This document shows, piece after piece, positions 48,091-60,020 of a DNA stretch of 64,000 bases. Numbering within the stretch: the stretch's first letter is position 1; each line of letters starts with the position of its first letter. The notes under the pieces are model-generated. The model was not told where the DNA came from and made no database searches. It was given only the letters and a program-made list of their open reading frames with translations. The position numbers and the translations under genes are program-made. This DNA comes from Cryptomeria japonica (Eukaryota; Streptophyta; Pinopsida; Cupressales; Cupressaceae), in the NCBI RefSeq assembly GCF_030272615.1, contig NC_081410.1, positions 229,124,915-229,188,914 of the forward strand, given 5' to 3'.

Positions 48091-49500
48091 GTGGTGAGGC
48101 ACATTCCAAGATCTAGGCCTTTCCAAGCTATTTTCTCAAAAGGTATATCTAAATCGATATAATTCTTTATGATAATTTTCCAAGCTTCATTTCCCTCAAG
48201 TTGCCTAAGAATCCATTTAGAACATAGGTAATACCTATCAATGAATTGAAATAAATCCTAAGCCACTAAAGTCATAATGAGGACAACAAAATTCCCAAGT
48301 AACATGTGGTGAATCGTTGATGCGCGTCAATGAAGGCCCTAGAGAAAGTCGCCTTCAAATTAGAGGATTTTGAAGGCAGCTAATAAGAGGAATACTATGA
48401 ATGAGTGGTAGTTTAAATTCTAGAGAAAATATTGAATATACCAACTTTCCAAAGAAAGAGGCTTTATAATCTATCAATCGTGTTTTTTTCTCAATCTTGG
48501 CAATAGTAGCTTGTTAGAGGGTAATTTGAGAACATTGAAAAGAAATGAAATACTCCATTTACCCATTACCAATTTGTTTCCAAACATAATTATATATCTA
48601 GCTTAGCTTAGGAAGAAATGATTTCCTATAGCATAAGGTTTTTTTTATTGAATACTTAAACTAGAGGCTTAGCAAAAAGTATCAATGCGATGAAGAGATT
48701 ATATGAAATTATCTTCCTCCTTAATGAGGTCGAGGAAGGAATCATTGGAGAAATGACCATAAACCAATTGATTGAAAGAATTAAGAAAGAGAAACCCCCT
48801 TAGCTAGGGTTTAAGATCCATATGAGGCAATAAATATCTAAATCCTTTTACGACAAGCACATAAAGAGTTAAAGAGTGTACCCTTGATGGATGGACTAGA
48901 ATATACCAAATGATTTGGATTGCTAAGGTCATTATTGGTAATATAAGTTGAGGCATAAACAAACAAGATCTACACAAAGTAGATAAAATAAGGTTCAAAT
49001 TCAAGTGCTTAAAGCATGGCAATAATAAAAGGTCATTCAAAATTATCATAAGCCTTAGAAAAATCATTTTTAATAAAAAAAAATAATAGATTGCTAATAA
49101 CTTTGGGTCTATTCCATTCCTTCCCAAATAATAATGATATTATCAAGAATATTTGAATTTCATAAAATCAATTTGTTTAAAGAAAACTAGATAGGAAAGA
49201 AGAGGCCTGAGCTTAGGAGCTAGAGCCTTAACACTAGTCTTGTATGAGATATTCAAAAAAAAGTGATAGGCCATCAATTGTAGATTTCTTTAGGGTTACC
49301 AAATTTAGGTATGAATTTATTATTATCCATTTCCTAAATAATAAATGTATGAAAAGCTATGAAGATCTCCGTCCATAGTATATGAAAAAAAATTATGAAA
49401 TACTTAGGAAAATCTATCCAAACCAAGAGCCTTATCGTTAGACATAAAAAAAAATAGCCTACCACAAATCTCCTTTGGTGAGAAGATAATAACAAAGAAT
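48091..49500 (-). pseudogene. LINE-C relic: RT fragment of an L1-type LINE
   Basis: On the minus strand short coding pieces in several frames recall LINE RT. KNDFSKAYDNFE (about 49040-49075) is motif A. A piece ending near 48800 (GFRYLLPHMDLKP, FGYLL-like) and a C-terminal piece AWKIIIKNYIDLDIPFEKIAWKGLDLG (about 48110-48190, shown as motif only) follow. Decay is heavy, with stops and frameshifts throughout. The copia-4 element sits at its 3' side. Confidence 0.6.
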
Positions 49501-49548
49501 GCAACAATAATTAGAAACCTGATAAGGAAGGAATCACACTTATGCGAG
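49501..49548. other. Junction between LINE-C and an old copia relic
   Basis: There is no recognisable content; the boundary is only approximate. Confidence 0.3.
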
Positions 49549-50249
49549 TACTCTTTCAATGTTTTATATCAATCTACCATCTGATCCTTCATAGCATCTG
49601 AAGATAGAGATAGAAGCTTTCAGAACCTGAGTCACCAGTGGTAGAGTTTTGAAGTGTAAAACGTGAAAAAGGAATTCATTGTAGTTTTTGCTGTTGCATT
49701 GAGGTTTTTATTGATATTAGATTGAAACGACATTGAAGAGGGTATGAAGAATGGTATGAATAACTATATTTAAGATGCTAATGTGGAAGCACAGTGTTTG
49801 CAGTAAGGAATGAAGATTTTAATGGAGATCACTGTGATATCTGTATACCACCACCGTCTTGGTTTTCTCTAAAGGAATTCTTAACTAATATTTGCCATCA
49901 GGGAGATGAAGAGAACTCAATCTAATCGTTATATGAGAGTGTGAAGCTTTTTAATTAATGTTATTTTGAAGATATTTAGGTGAGTAATTTTGAGATTTTC
50001 CCACTCTTTCTAAATTGATTTGAAGTAGGTGTAACAAGGGTTGGGTGTGATTGTTTGGAGTGATAAGGTTGATATTTAAGTGAGTGACTTCTAGATTTTA
50101 TTGTGTGCACTTTTTTAATCATCAATGTTTCGGATCATACTCTGTGATCCATCATAAGGTTGATATTTGTTTGCAAATTTTAATGAAGATTCTATTGGAC
50201 AAATATTCTGGTTTCAATTTCTATATTAGGAGAATGAATCTATTCAAAT

Positions 50250-50989
50250 GCATCTAATGAATCAATATTTATGGGAAATAGTAAGTGGAAAGAAAAACAA
50301 TTATAAATGCAACTAAGTTATTAGATTCAAGTAGTAGAGATGATAAATCCAAGGCTATTATTAAATTGGTCTTGCTCTTTTTGACTTTCAATTACATCAT
50401 ATAGATTTTAGATAAATCATTGGCAAAAATTCTCCATAAAACTTCAATTGCTTAGGTTCAAAATGGAAGATGGAATCATGATGTCAAATCATATAAGTAA
50501 TTTGAGGTCTCTCATTAGGTAGGTAGTAGAAGTTAAGGCTCTAGTATATGATGACAATGTTAAAGTTATAGATTCTTGAATAGCTTGTCGTCAAAATATA
50601 ATTAATTTATTATTACACTTAGTCAAATAACTTCACAAACTTTAGAAGATATGATTCAATCCTTATAGTAGAAGAAAAGAGGACAAAATAAGATGCAGAA
50701 GATGATCCTCAACAACAAAAAGCACTATATTCATGAAGCAATGATAAACAACCATGTAAAAAAAAGAAGAAAAAGTACATGTTTCTACTATGAGAAAAAG
50801 GGTCACAAAGTATGGTTTTGTAGAATTCGATCTAGTGATCTTCTTAAAGAAAAAATCAAAGATCAACTAGATGAAGGTAACTTAGCCTACATTAAGGATG
50901 ATGCTTCACCAGATGATGAAGCTTATATGAATGATACTTCTTTTGGCCCTAAGTGCAAAACTGTACTTTCGTTTAGATTTCCTTTTTGA
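50250..50989 (+). pseudogene. Copia gag remnant
   Basis: Traces of a gag alpha-helical domain (MMSNHISNLRSLIR, about 50480-50520) are followed by an open piece 50693-50989. This contains a degenerate knuckle CFYYEKKGHKVWFC, in which the second Cys is Tyr. Several stops lie upstream. Its family differs from copia-1 to copia-4, being nearer the gag type with a DEGNLAYIKDD linker. Confidence 0.6.
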
Positions 50990-51459
50990 TGTTGAAAATT
51001 TTGAAAGAATACATGTATGGTGGATTTTGATTTTTGGAGATAGGTAAGGGATTTGGTGTAGAGATCAATATACATGGTTTCTCAAAGATTTTATGAGACT
51101 ATGATTGATAATTATCACCCTTGCGAGGGTCAAAGACAACATGATGGAGTGTTATGTGTGTGGAGCTCAATATGGATTGTTGTCAAGAATAGTTCAGTGT
51201 TTGTGATTTGAGAGTTTGAGACTACAAGCTCGAGAATTCATCTTAGAGTTATGCCTTTATGAGGGTCGACCTTTTGGGTCACGAGGTAGCTTGATGTAGT
51301 TCCACTTGATTCAAGATTTGTTTCTTTAAAGAAAGATCTCAAAAATATGTTTTTGTTTTATAATCAGCAAGTTTTGTGATGCAAGTCTTAAGTGTAAGGA
51401 AGTTAAGTAGCATAACAACTTCCTACACTAACCTTGAGAGGAGGGTAATGCAATTTAAA

Positions 51460-51600
51460 TTATAGATCTTTACAAAAACTTAACACAAATAACATGCATA
51501 CCACAACACAATGATTTACGTGGGGAAAACCCTTTCAGGAGAAAAACCCAACACTCCAAAAGCCACCCAATAAATTATTTAAAAATTAACAATAAATTAT
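51460..51600 (-). repeat. LTR fragment of another copia family, minus strand
   Basis: The minus strand reads GGGTTTTTCTCCTGAAAGGG then TTTTCCCCACGT, the U5 hairpin signature of copia LTRs. It is followed by TGTGTTGTGGTATGCATG. Its boundaries are not defined. Confidence 0.45.
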
Positions 51601-52094
51601 AATTTACTTGTTGAGCAAGCTTCTCATAGGAGTATCACCAATAAAGATCCAGAGGCAACTTAGTAGCTATTAGACTCTTCAAATACATCACAATACATAG
51701 TCGTAATACAATGTTCTCATAAAGTAGAGTTGCCTTCTAGGGCAAACAAAGCACACAAAATATCCACTATCAGATCTATGACCTAATTATAAATGGTTAG
51801 GATTCACAATGATAAGTTATAAATAAAATTTTATTTCGATTGTGCTACCTCCGAAAACCCCCATTGGGGTGCACTATCCTGTGGACCTCCAAATGGTCAT
51901 AGTATTGTGGCTAGCTAGGGATGACCCCCATGCAACCCCCTATAGTCTTGGGCGCTACCCTAAAACCCCCATCACTCATGCATTAAAAGTAACCTTTTAT
52001 TATTGCAACGTTGAGACACTATTTTCTTAACATTAAGGGGGGTTTCCTTGGCTAGCTGAAACTTGAGGTTTGGATGATATATCTAGGAATAATG

Positions 52095-52420
52095 TAGTAA
52101 GGGGGGGAATGTTGTTGTAAATACCTTATTTACATTGTCCAATATGGTTTATTTCCTATTATGTATATTTGGTTCTTGTAACCACATACTCATTCCTTCT
52201 ATAAATGCTTGTACTCTTTCAAAGTTTTGTATCAATCTAGCATTTGATCCTTCAAAGTAAAGTGACCCGAAGCTAAGTGGAAAAATCAAATGGTTGTGCT
52301 TCCAAAGTGATGATGGCTTGATAGAGCTTTGAGTTGGTGGCCCTATATGGAAAGTGACATAAATGAGCCAAATGAAGACTACAAATGTGAAGGAAATGAG
52401 AAGTAAGAGTGATGTCATCA
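52095..52420 (+). repeat. Purine tract and 3' LTR start of the old copia relic
   Basis: AGTAAGGGGGGGAA is followed by TGTTGTAAATACC (LTR start 52110) and a TATA-like TATAAATGC at about 52200. The right end was not found. Confidence 0.5.
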
Positions 52421-52440
52421 TTCCACGAGGCTATCCATTT

Positions 52441-54950
52441 AGTTTTATGCATGGAACATGGTTCTAAATTTTAAACACATTGATATGAATTGATGTGACC
52501 TTGTGACTAAGTAATAACATGTTTTAAAAAAATGATTCTTCATAGCCTTTAGTTTGGAAATTTTTTATTTAATATAAAATTATATTGGAAAGTGGCATGA
52601 AATAATAATATCTAACAAAGGATTAAGTAACCAAGAGTAACAAGTTACAAAGAAAAAATATTGAGTTGACATCATGGCTCAATTAAATTACTTGATTGCC
52701 TTCGAAGGATCAATTTTAAATCTTATCTAGGTAAGACACCACATTTATGATAAGTCATTTTAATCATATTAAAATATCTGCACAAAACCCAAGCGGTGAT
52801 AGGCATTGGATTGATGATCCATATCTAAAGGGAAGATCTATCAAAGATATCATTCAAAACAGAAATATTAATAATTCCAAAGTAATGGTTATCAATGTTG
52901 AAAAAAGCTCACAACACTTAGCTACTGGGGTGACATCCTTGGTCAACTAATTGTTAGTCCCACGTAAGAGAGAAAAATGTGACAAGACCACCCCAACCTA
53001 CTTTGTGGTTACTACAAAAAAATAGTTCTAGAAGTCCAAATAAAACAAATTGTAGAAAGTAAAAAAACAAGTAAAAAACACACCTATTGCAAATAAAGAA
53101 TGTCTAGACTTAAAAACCATGCTAGAGCATCTTGAATGAAATGATTCTAAGGGAATTTTTTTATACCCTAAATATTATAGGAGACACGATTCATAAATAG
53201 TGTCAAGAGTCATCCCTTTGTTATTCATCAAGCATCAAGATTAAAAAAACTATTTTGTAGAAGAGCTTCATTTGAACCAAATCTTCATATCCAAAAGTTA
53301 AGCTAGATAGGTCACTATTTATTTGGTACATATTCTCCCTCTTCTAGATTCACAAATGCTCTATCAAACCTTCATTACATAATTGGAGGGGGGGAAGCAT
53401 GTCGAATAATGTTGGCTAGTGGTTGAGACAACAATGATTGCTAGCATAGCTCTTACAAATTTGGTCTCACTAAAAGTTTTCCCAAGATAGAATAAATTAG
53501 TTTTTTTCTAAATTTGAACATCTAGAAACATTTATCAAAACATAACTCCCAATTCTTGAATAAGGCTTGGGTGAAAGACTATTATTACCATTTTTTTAGC
53601 TTTATGACTAACTATTGTAAGCCAATCTTCCTCTTTCTTATAGGAGGCAACGACCTAGAGATAGGTTGTGTGGAAGGATTAAGTTAGGGAGAAGCTAAAG
53701 GGAAGTCTTGAATCTTATGTTTGAAAGATTGGATATGATATCAAGTATTTAGAAATTTTAGGTAAAGAATGCATTAAGTGCATATCATTTGTCCAATTTG
53801 GATATCCATAGTTTGGTTTAAATATTTTGGAAGCATTATCTCAATAAGAGAACTTCGTACTAAGAATGAGCTTAATAGAATCATCAAACTTGAAAACAAA
53901 TTGTAGAGCCTAAAGAGGAAGCTATTTGACTTAAAAAAATTAACATGGAAATTGTAAGCAAGTGAACTCAACCTAGATAGGGACCTAAAGAGTCTTTTCT
54001 TTGGAAATGATAATTTTTTGAGTCCAAGGTTTAGAAACCAAAAATGAATAATGAACAAGTTAAGGGCCACGAGTAGGAATAGCCTGAACACGATTGGCTT
54101 CAAAAAAAAGAAAAAGAAGATGCTTTTAATAAGGTTTTACACGATCTCAAGGAAAATCTCATGCAAATCCATTTATGTGAAATTTAAAGTTTTTCCCTAA
54201 AATTGTTTATTCTTTAGAAAAATTAACGATTCAAACCTTGAGGGATTCCATCTAAAGGAGTTTAATCAAATGGTGTTAGACCCTCTTGGTTCAGAACCTT
54301 CCTAGTCTTAAATCAAACCTTCAATTGAGTCTCCTTTGCAGCTATTAAAATATTGTCAAAAATTTACTTATGCTTCACCTTTTGAAGAATTAAATGAAGT
54401 AATTTAGAAAATCGATTTTGTAAGTATATATCCCTTAATCTAAGCTTTCCAAAAATTATAATTTTGAATATATTTTATTTGATTGTTATATTGATTTTAT
54501 ATATGTGGTGAACATAAATTTTTACCAACATCAAAATTTTATTCCACACATGAAAAATTAAAAAAGAAAAAAAAATCTAAAAATAGTGTGCATTAACTAT
54601 TGATATGCTTATTTCAAGGGAAAAAAATTATATATATATATATGAAATAAACTTATATTTAAATTATAATTAGTCTCACTTCAAAAACTAATTAAAAAAT
54701 TAAATATGAAATCAAAAATATAAAAAAAAATTATGCAATAGATATTGATATTAATATTGTCAATCTATATAAAAAAGTTATAATTTCAACTTTTTTATAA
54801 AAAGATATCCATATAAAAAAATAAAAATCTATTTTAAAATGAAACAAATTAAAATCCGTACATCATCTTTTATAATGAAAATATGAAAAAAATCATAAAC
54901 CCATATTTTCCAACTTTTAGTCAAACTTTTTTAAATATATCAAACAAAGC
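52441..54950. other. AT-rich gene-free stretch
   Basis: No coding similarity or complete repeat was found. It includes a (TA)n run near 54630 and long A/T tracts from 54400 on, which precede the phospholipase gene's 3' side. The open frames here are short and unlike any family. Confidence 0.4.
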
Positions 54951-55218
54951 ACTGATTACAATGAATAAAAAAATAAGCAGCTACCAGAGCTACAACGTTA
55001 CAGGCCAAAACTAGAGCCAAACTATGCTCTGACTTGACAATCACATATTTAATCATTCCTCAGAGCTGCTAAAACTCAAAATCAAAGCTGAACACCAAAC
55101 AAACCAGAGAGCAACAAGACGAAAAAAAAGTCCAACAACAAATTGCTTAAAACTTTTGTCTTCAGCGGCAAACGCTACCTCGTTATTCTGCAACTCGGCA
55201 GTTACAGAAGCCTCTGTG

Positions 55219-55224
55219 TTTATT
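55219..55224 (-). terminator. Poly(A) signal candidate of the NPC gene
   Basis: AATAAA on the minus strand, 137 bases after the stop codon, at a usual distance for a plant 3' UTR. Confidence 0.55.
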
Positions 55225-55360
55225 AGGGCTAAAATTTAATTTGAATTCGTGGAGTTTCCTGTGAGAAAAATATTAAGATTCAGGGCAAATTCTGACTTCC
55301 AACTCCGGATAATCTGTCGCTACACATGGCTGGAGATTAAGATATAATTTTTTAGTAATT

Positions 55361-57087
55361 TTAAGTGCTACAGGTAATGCAGGATATCAATTTTCGTAAA
55401 ACCCGCCGGATTCCCGAAGGCTCTGATGAATCCGCTCCGTCGCCTGTCGTCTCACATGGAAGATTTACAATATATGATTCGTCTTCACCGTCCATCCTTG
55501 CCTTTTCGCAGGCCTCAAAGAAGCGATTTACAGAGCGCTCAATGTATTGCTGAGCTTCTCTTACGCACATCTTGTTTGGGAGCTCATCCGGGTAGCTAGG
55601 CAGAGCGTGGTCTCCGTTCAATTGAGCTGCCAGTTGAACCAGTTCACTCTGAAATTCGTTTAAACGCGCCTCCTCATTTGCTTCTCCTGGTCTCAGCTTT
55701 GAGGGTTCTGGTAGAGTAACTGCACAAACAAATTTGACGAAGAAATCAGATTTATTTTATAACAGGAAAGATTTTAAGCAGAACAAGTGAGGAGAATTTG
55801 ATACCCGGGCAATCTGTCCTTGGACTCTCCCGCAATTTTAATACGCCTTCGAAAGTTCCCGCCCAAGCATCTCTCTTTGTCAAGAAATCTGCTTTCAGAT
55901 TGAAGATTTTCTTCACGGTTGCAGGTATTGATGAGTGCTCGAATTCTGAGGAAGGGTATGGCCCGCTTGGTTTATGCACCACTGCAAATGCAAGCCACAT
56001 TTATGATTATTTTCATTTTTCTTTTGTTTGTGAGAGGAAAGTAAAAATTGAGGAGAGAAAATATACCAGTTCCTGGATTGATCCAGGGAGAAATCACCAT
56101 GGTAGGCACACGAACACCTAATCTGTCGAATTTGAAGAAATCGGGTTTGGGGCCTACAATTTCGTCAGGAGAGGGCACATCTCTGACAGGCGTAGGAACA
56201 TGATCAAAGAAACCCCCGTGCTCATCGTAAGTAATAATGAACACCATTTCGTTCCACTGAGGACTCGATCTCAGCGTCTCGTAAACCTCTTTCACAAATT
56301 TCTGACCTTCGGCAACATCATGCGAAGGATGATCATCATTTCCTGGCAAAATCTTGAGATCAAAATATCGCTGCTCAATGACGACATAGTTCGGCAGTTT
56401 CCCGTTCTTTGCATCAGACTTGAACTTGAGATTGTACTGGTGAAACTTGGTTATGTACTTGAGCTTTCTGAGATTCCTGTAGAACAGAGTAGCAGGGGGA
56501 TACTGGTAATAAATACCGAACTCCAGGCCGGATTCATGAACGGATTCAAAGATAGTCTTTTGCGGATATCCTTCAATGAGCTTGACGGAATCGTTGCTGA
56601 TTGCACCGTGAGAAGTTGCAGAGTGAACAAAGAGTCTGTTCGGTTGCGTTGAGGCAGGTACGGACGCAAACCATCTGTCAAAGACTGCAAATTCTTTAAC
56701 CAAGGCCTCGTAGACTGGAACAGCTTCTGGTTTGAAGCCATTCATCACGGTCTCCGACATGCCTGTCTGAATGCTCTCGGCCTGCTGAGCGAATCCATTC
56801 ATGGGAGGAGGATTTGCCTCAGTGTCTGTAGAATTTCCGAAGATCTGCTCTCTGATGGCTTGGTAAGAATGGCCAGGATCTGGATCCACATATTCCGACT
56901 TTTCGTCGAAAAACAATTTGGCGGAGTTAGGATCTGCAGTGGACAGAGGATTCCATTCTTGCCCTGTTACGCCATCAATTTCTGGATTAAGCCGCTTCAT
57001 CCATCCGAGCATGTGGTCGAAAGATCGATTCTCTTGAACAAGAACAACGATAGTTTTTATCGGCCCTTCGATCTTTATTTCCCCCAT
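55361..57087 (-). CDS. NPC: Non-specific phospholipase C, NPC4-like, three exons
   Basis: It hydrolyses membrane phospholipids to diacylglycerol and a phosphorylated head group; in plants such enzymes act in phosphate starvation and stress signalling. Exons are 57087-56067, 55981-55805 and 55719-55361. All introns are GT-AG and the joined frame is open for 518 codons. Family motifs are ENRSFDH (residues 19-25), TQPNR (147-151), DDHPSHD (251-257), [13 protein letters not shown] (288-300), GVRVPT (324-329) and EHSS (355-358). Length fits the family (about 510-540). I chose the ATG at 57087 because the upstream in-frame ATG at 57153 overlaps the TATA-like box. The resulting N-terminus, without signal peptide, is like NPC3-5. 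The end [11 protein letters not shown] has two cysteines where NPC4 has a lipid-anchoring cysteine. No damage is seen. Confidence 0.93.
55720..55804 (-). other. Intron 2 of the NPC gene
   Basis: 85 bp, CCCGG|GTATCA at the donor and TTTGTGCAG|TT at the acceptor, phase 1. Joining restores DCPVTLPEP, a sequence conserved in the family. Confidence 0.9.
55982..56066 (-). other. Intron 1 of the NPC gene
   Basis: 85 bp, GGAACTG|GTATAT at the donor and TTTGCAG|TGG at the acceptor, phase 1. Joining restores WINPGTVVHKP, conserved in the family. Both introns have the same length, which appears to be chance. Confidence 0.9.
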
Positions 57088-57152
57088 CTCTTCTCTGCAA
57101 AGAAGATAAACAAGACTGTAGAATACTGTAGGAAAACAGAGCACCCTGTTCA

Positions 57153-57160
57153 TTTAAATA
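57153..57160 (-). promoter_or_regulatory. TATA-like box of the NPC gene
   Basis: TATTTAAA on the minus strand, 66 bases before the chosen ATG. Transcription would begin near 57125-57130 and give a leader of about 40 bases. Confidence 0.5.
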
Positions 57161-57439
57161 GGGGAGAAGATGGTAAATGGATAACTCCATTGCAGAGTAT
57201 GAAGCGTCTAAAATCACCCTGCAACTCTCGTTAAGCGACGGAAATTAAATGAATAAATAAAACAGTGCCGTGAAAGCCAACGCATAGAAGAGGAAGAATA
57301 TACCGATGTTCCATAATAAAGATTCCATTTAGGTGGAAGGGTAATGTCAACGATATGTCTGTCGTGTTGTCTTTCTTGTTTCTTGCCGGGAATAAATTTC
57401 TGTATTTTAACGTGTATAGAAATACGTTGACAATTAGTA

Positions 57440-57456
57440 GCGTGGGCGACCCACGC
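57440..57456. promoter_or_regulatory. Perfect GC-rich palindrome upstream of NPC
   Basis: GCGTGGG-CGA-CCCACGC lies about 350 bases before the ATG in otherwise AT-rich DNA. It resembles, without matching exactly, TCP-type sites (GTGGNCCC). It is a possible cis-element. Confidence 0.3.
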
Positions 57457-57549
57457 AGCAAGTCACCAGCACATTCCGCTAACATGCTGAACCCACCATT
57501 TAAGCTATTGAAATATTCTGATTCGATAAAAGAAAATTTAAAAATCATT

Positions 57550-58859
57550 TAATTAAATATATTTATAAAGAATTTTTTTAATGATAGTTATATTTTTTTT
57601 TGAAAAGGATTGGTTTATTTTTTTCTTATTTTAATAATGAATTAAAGAGTATTGATTAATTTGAAATTTGAAATTACAATATAAGTTAAAATCATATGAT
57701 CGAATTTTTAAAATCTTGTAATCTTTTTCTATCAATTTAATGATGAATTAGAGAATATGATCAATTTTGAAATTTTTATAAAAGTTAAATCACATATTGT
57801 TTATTTTTATGATGATTTTTAAATAAGAAAAAACAAAATTGAATGTTTCAATGATACTTTCTAATCTTTAACTTCCCTCCATATTCATAAGCTTTTAAGC
57901 ATATGAAATATTTTAATTCAATTCTTTCTCAAGAGACTTCATAAAGTGAAAATAGTAAGTGTAGAATGACTTTAATTAGTTCTTTTAATTTTTTAGGATT
58001 TGATTTTTTTCATTTTTAATTGAAAATGTGATTTTTTTGGACTTAATCTAGGTCAATCTAATCAAATACATAGAAATAAGTATAAATTGATAAGATTAAC
58101 AAATGCCAATGAGTGATATGGTCTGATATATATTGAGATTTGATAGGGATTATCAAGTTTAATTGTTCACATCTATGCATTGACTTAAACAATATCATCT
58201 ACAAATAATTCTTAGGTGTCAACAATCAATATTTAATGATATGGATAGATTCTTTTTGTAGTTCAAAGATCAACATGTTAGTAACATTTTTTTGGTACAA
58301 CTAATAAAAAATAAGTATTTACATAAATAATTAAAAAAATGTATTATAAATGATATAAGAAATTGATGGCCATCTTCTATAATTGACTTAGAGAGATAAA
58401 GAGAGTTCCACAAAAATTTGGGGAAGCTTGGATGAACAAAGTTGATCTAAGAGGTGTAGACGATTGTGCTTTGGTGTGGTTGAGATTATAATGGATATCA
58501 TCAAAAAGATTTAGACTATATAATATTTTTAAATGAATATATGAGTATAATATGTGGAATAAAATCATAAAATTAAAATATTATCAAATTTGTAATAAAT
58601 TTATGATTATGACATGTGAAAAATATTTGTTAAATCTTAGATGTCTTTTCTTCTTAAATTTTGAGATAATTCTTGGATAAAATTACCTTGAATAGGTAGA
58701 CATTTTTTAATACCGAGAAGGATTTTAAATTTATGAAAATTCAAATTAATCGAAATCTATGGAGAGATGTAACTACAACAAAATAAAAGGGCAAAGTGTT
58801 GGCCTTATGTGCCTACATTTTATATGAATTCTATTAGCTAACTTTATTCATCAATTTTT
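57550..58859. other. AT-rich gene-free stretch upstream of NPC
   Basis: No coding similarity, repeat pair or RNA gene was seen. The imperfect repeat ATTAATTTGAAATTTGAAATT...AAGTTAAA occurs twice (about 57650 and 57755). Confidence 0.4.
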
Positions 58860-60020
58860 GGTAGGTTCTAGCAACATAATTGTTCTTTAAGACATCGATA
58901 AGATATGTTGCAATAAAGAAAAATTAGTTTATAGGCTTAAACAATCTTTGAATGGTTTGAAACAATTTCCTCAAATGTGGTATCAAAAATTTGATGCATG
59001 CTTTGAAGTTGGGTTTCATTAAAAGTGAAAAGGATGACTATGTTTATATTAAATATATTAATGATAAGATTCTAATTGTTATCTTGTATGTGGATGGCAT
59101 GTTGTTTATAGGTAATAGTAAGGTAATGGTTAGGGAGCTTAAAGCTCAACTTTCTAGAACATTTGACATGAAGGGTATAGGGGAATAAATGTTTATTTTG
59201 AGAATGGATTTGCAAGAATTGAACTTACAGAAATCTTTGGATTAGTCAAAGTATGTTGAAACCATTTTGCAATGCTTTGTTATGCATGATTAACTACTTA
59301 ATATTCATTTATTTATACACTAATCTTTCATTAGATATGTATTAAGTTAGATGATTATGTATATTACACATATATAATGTGCCTTATTTCAGTGGTCTTA
59401 GTAGCCTAATGTATGAAATGGTTTGTACTGGGCTAAATATTACCCAAGTAATAGGATTTATTATCAAGTTTATGTTTAGTCATGGCAGTGAATTCATGTT
59501 AAGAGGTATTTATATATTTATGATGAACTTATGATTATTTATTATGTTATCATAGTTTAATGATTTGAGAAAATTATTAGGCATATAAGGCTTTATTGAT
59601 GCAAGTTGATGATTTGGATAGTTAGTGGTCCACTAGTGGTTTAATATTTTCTCTTTTTGGTGGTGCTATTACTTGAATAAGCAAGAGGAAGCATGTGGTT
59701 TCTTTTTATCTTCTATTGGATTAGAATATATGATTAATACACATTCTTAGATAAAGAGGTGGTATGATTATAGAAGCAATGTTCAAGATCTAGTCTTAAT
59801 TACATACTAATCCAAATTAAATATGATAATTAAATTATTATTTATTTGGTTGAGAATCCTAGTTATTATGCTTGTATTAGATACATTGTGATGTATAATA
59901 TCACTAAATAACTATAAGGTAATATTATCAAATTTTGACTCTCAAGAGAATGTTGCAAATTCACTTATGAAACTAGTGAGCACAAATAAGTGTAATTGGT
60001 GCAAGGAGGCCATGGACCTT
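58860..60020 (+). pseudogene. Copia RT-RNase H relic
   Basis: RT pieces in order are YRLKQSLNGLKQ (about 58930-58970), GFIKSEKDDYVYIKY and the active-site box YVDGMLFIG at about 59088-59114. In the box the second catalytic Asp is Gly. The connection region follows (SSLMYEMVCTGLN, about 59400). RNase H traces (GFIDAS, WSTSGLIFSLFGGAIT) lie at 59590-59680. Stops and frameshifts occur throughout. The box type (YVDDMLL in active members) differs from YVDDIIFGG of copia-1 to copia-4, so this is another lineage. No LTRs were found. Confidence 0.75.

Larger units (their letters stand above)
49549..52440 (+). mobile_element. Old copia relic with LTR fragments and gag remains
   Basis: A segment at about 49549-49600 (CTCTTTCAATGTTTTATATC...) recurs at 52212-52260 (CTCTTTCAAAGTTTTGTATC...). 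At the right copy a purine tract (AGTAAGGGGGGGAA) precedes a TGTTGTAAATACC LTR start at 52110. Gag remains lie between. No integrase or RT was seen, so most of pol is lost. An oppositely oriented LTR fragment lies inside. Confidence 0.5.

Noticed and set aside
57087-57153. Upstream in-frame ATG giving the NPC protein 22 more residues with a hydrophobic stretch
   Set aside because: The ATG lies within the TATA-like box. The added residues do not resemble NPC signal peptides, and the NPC4-like end of the protein fits a form without one.
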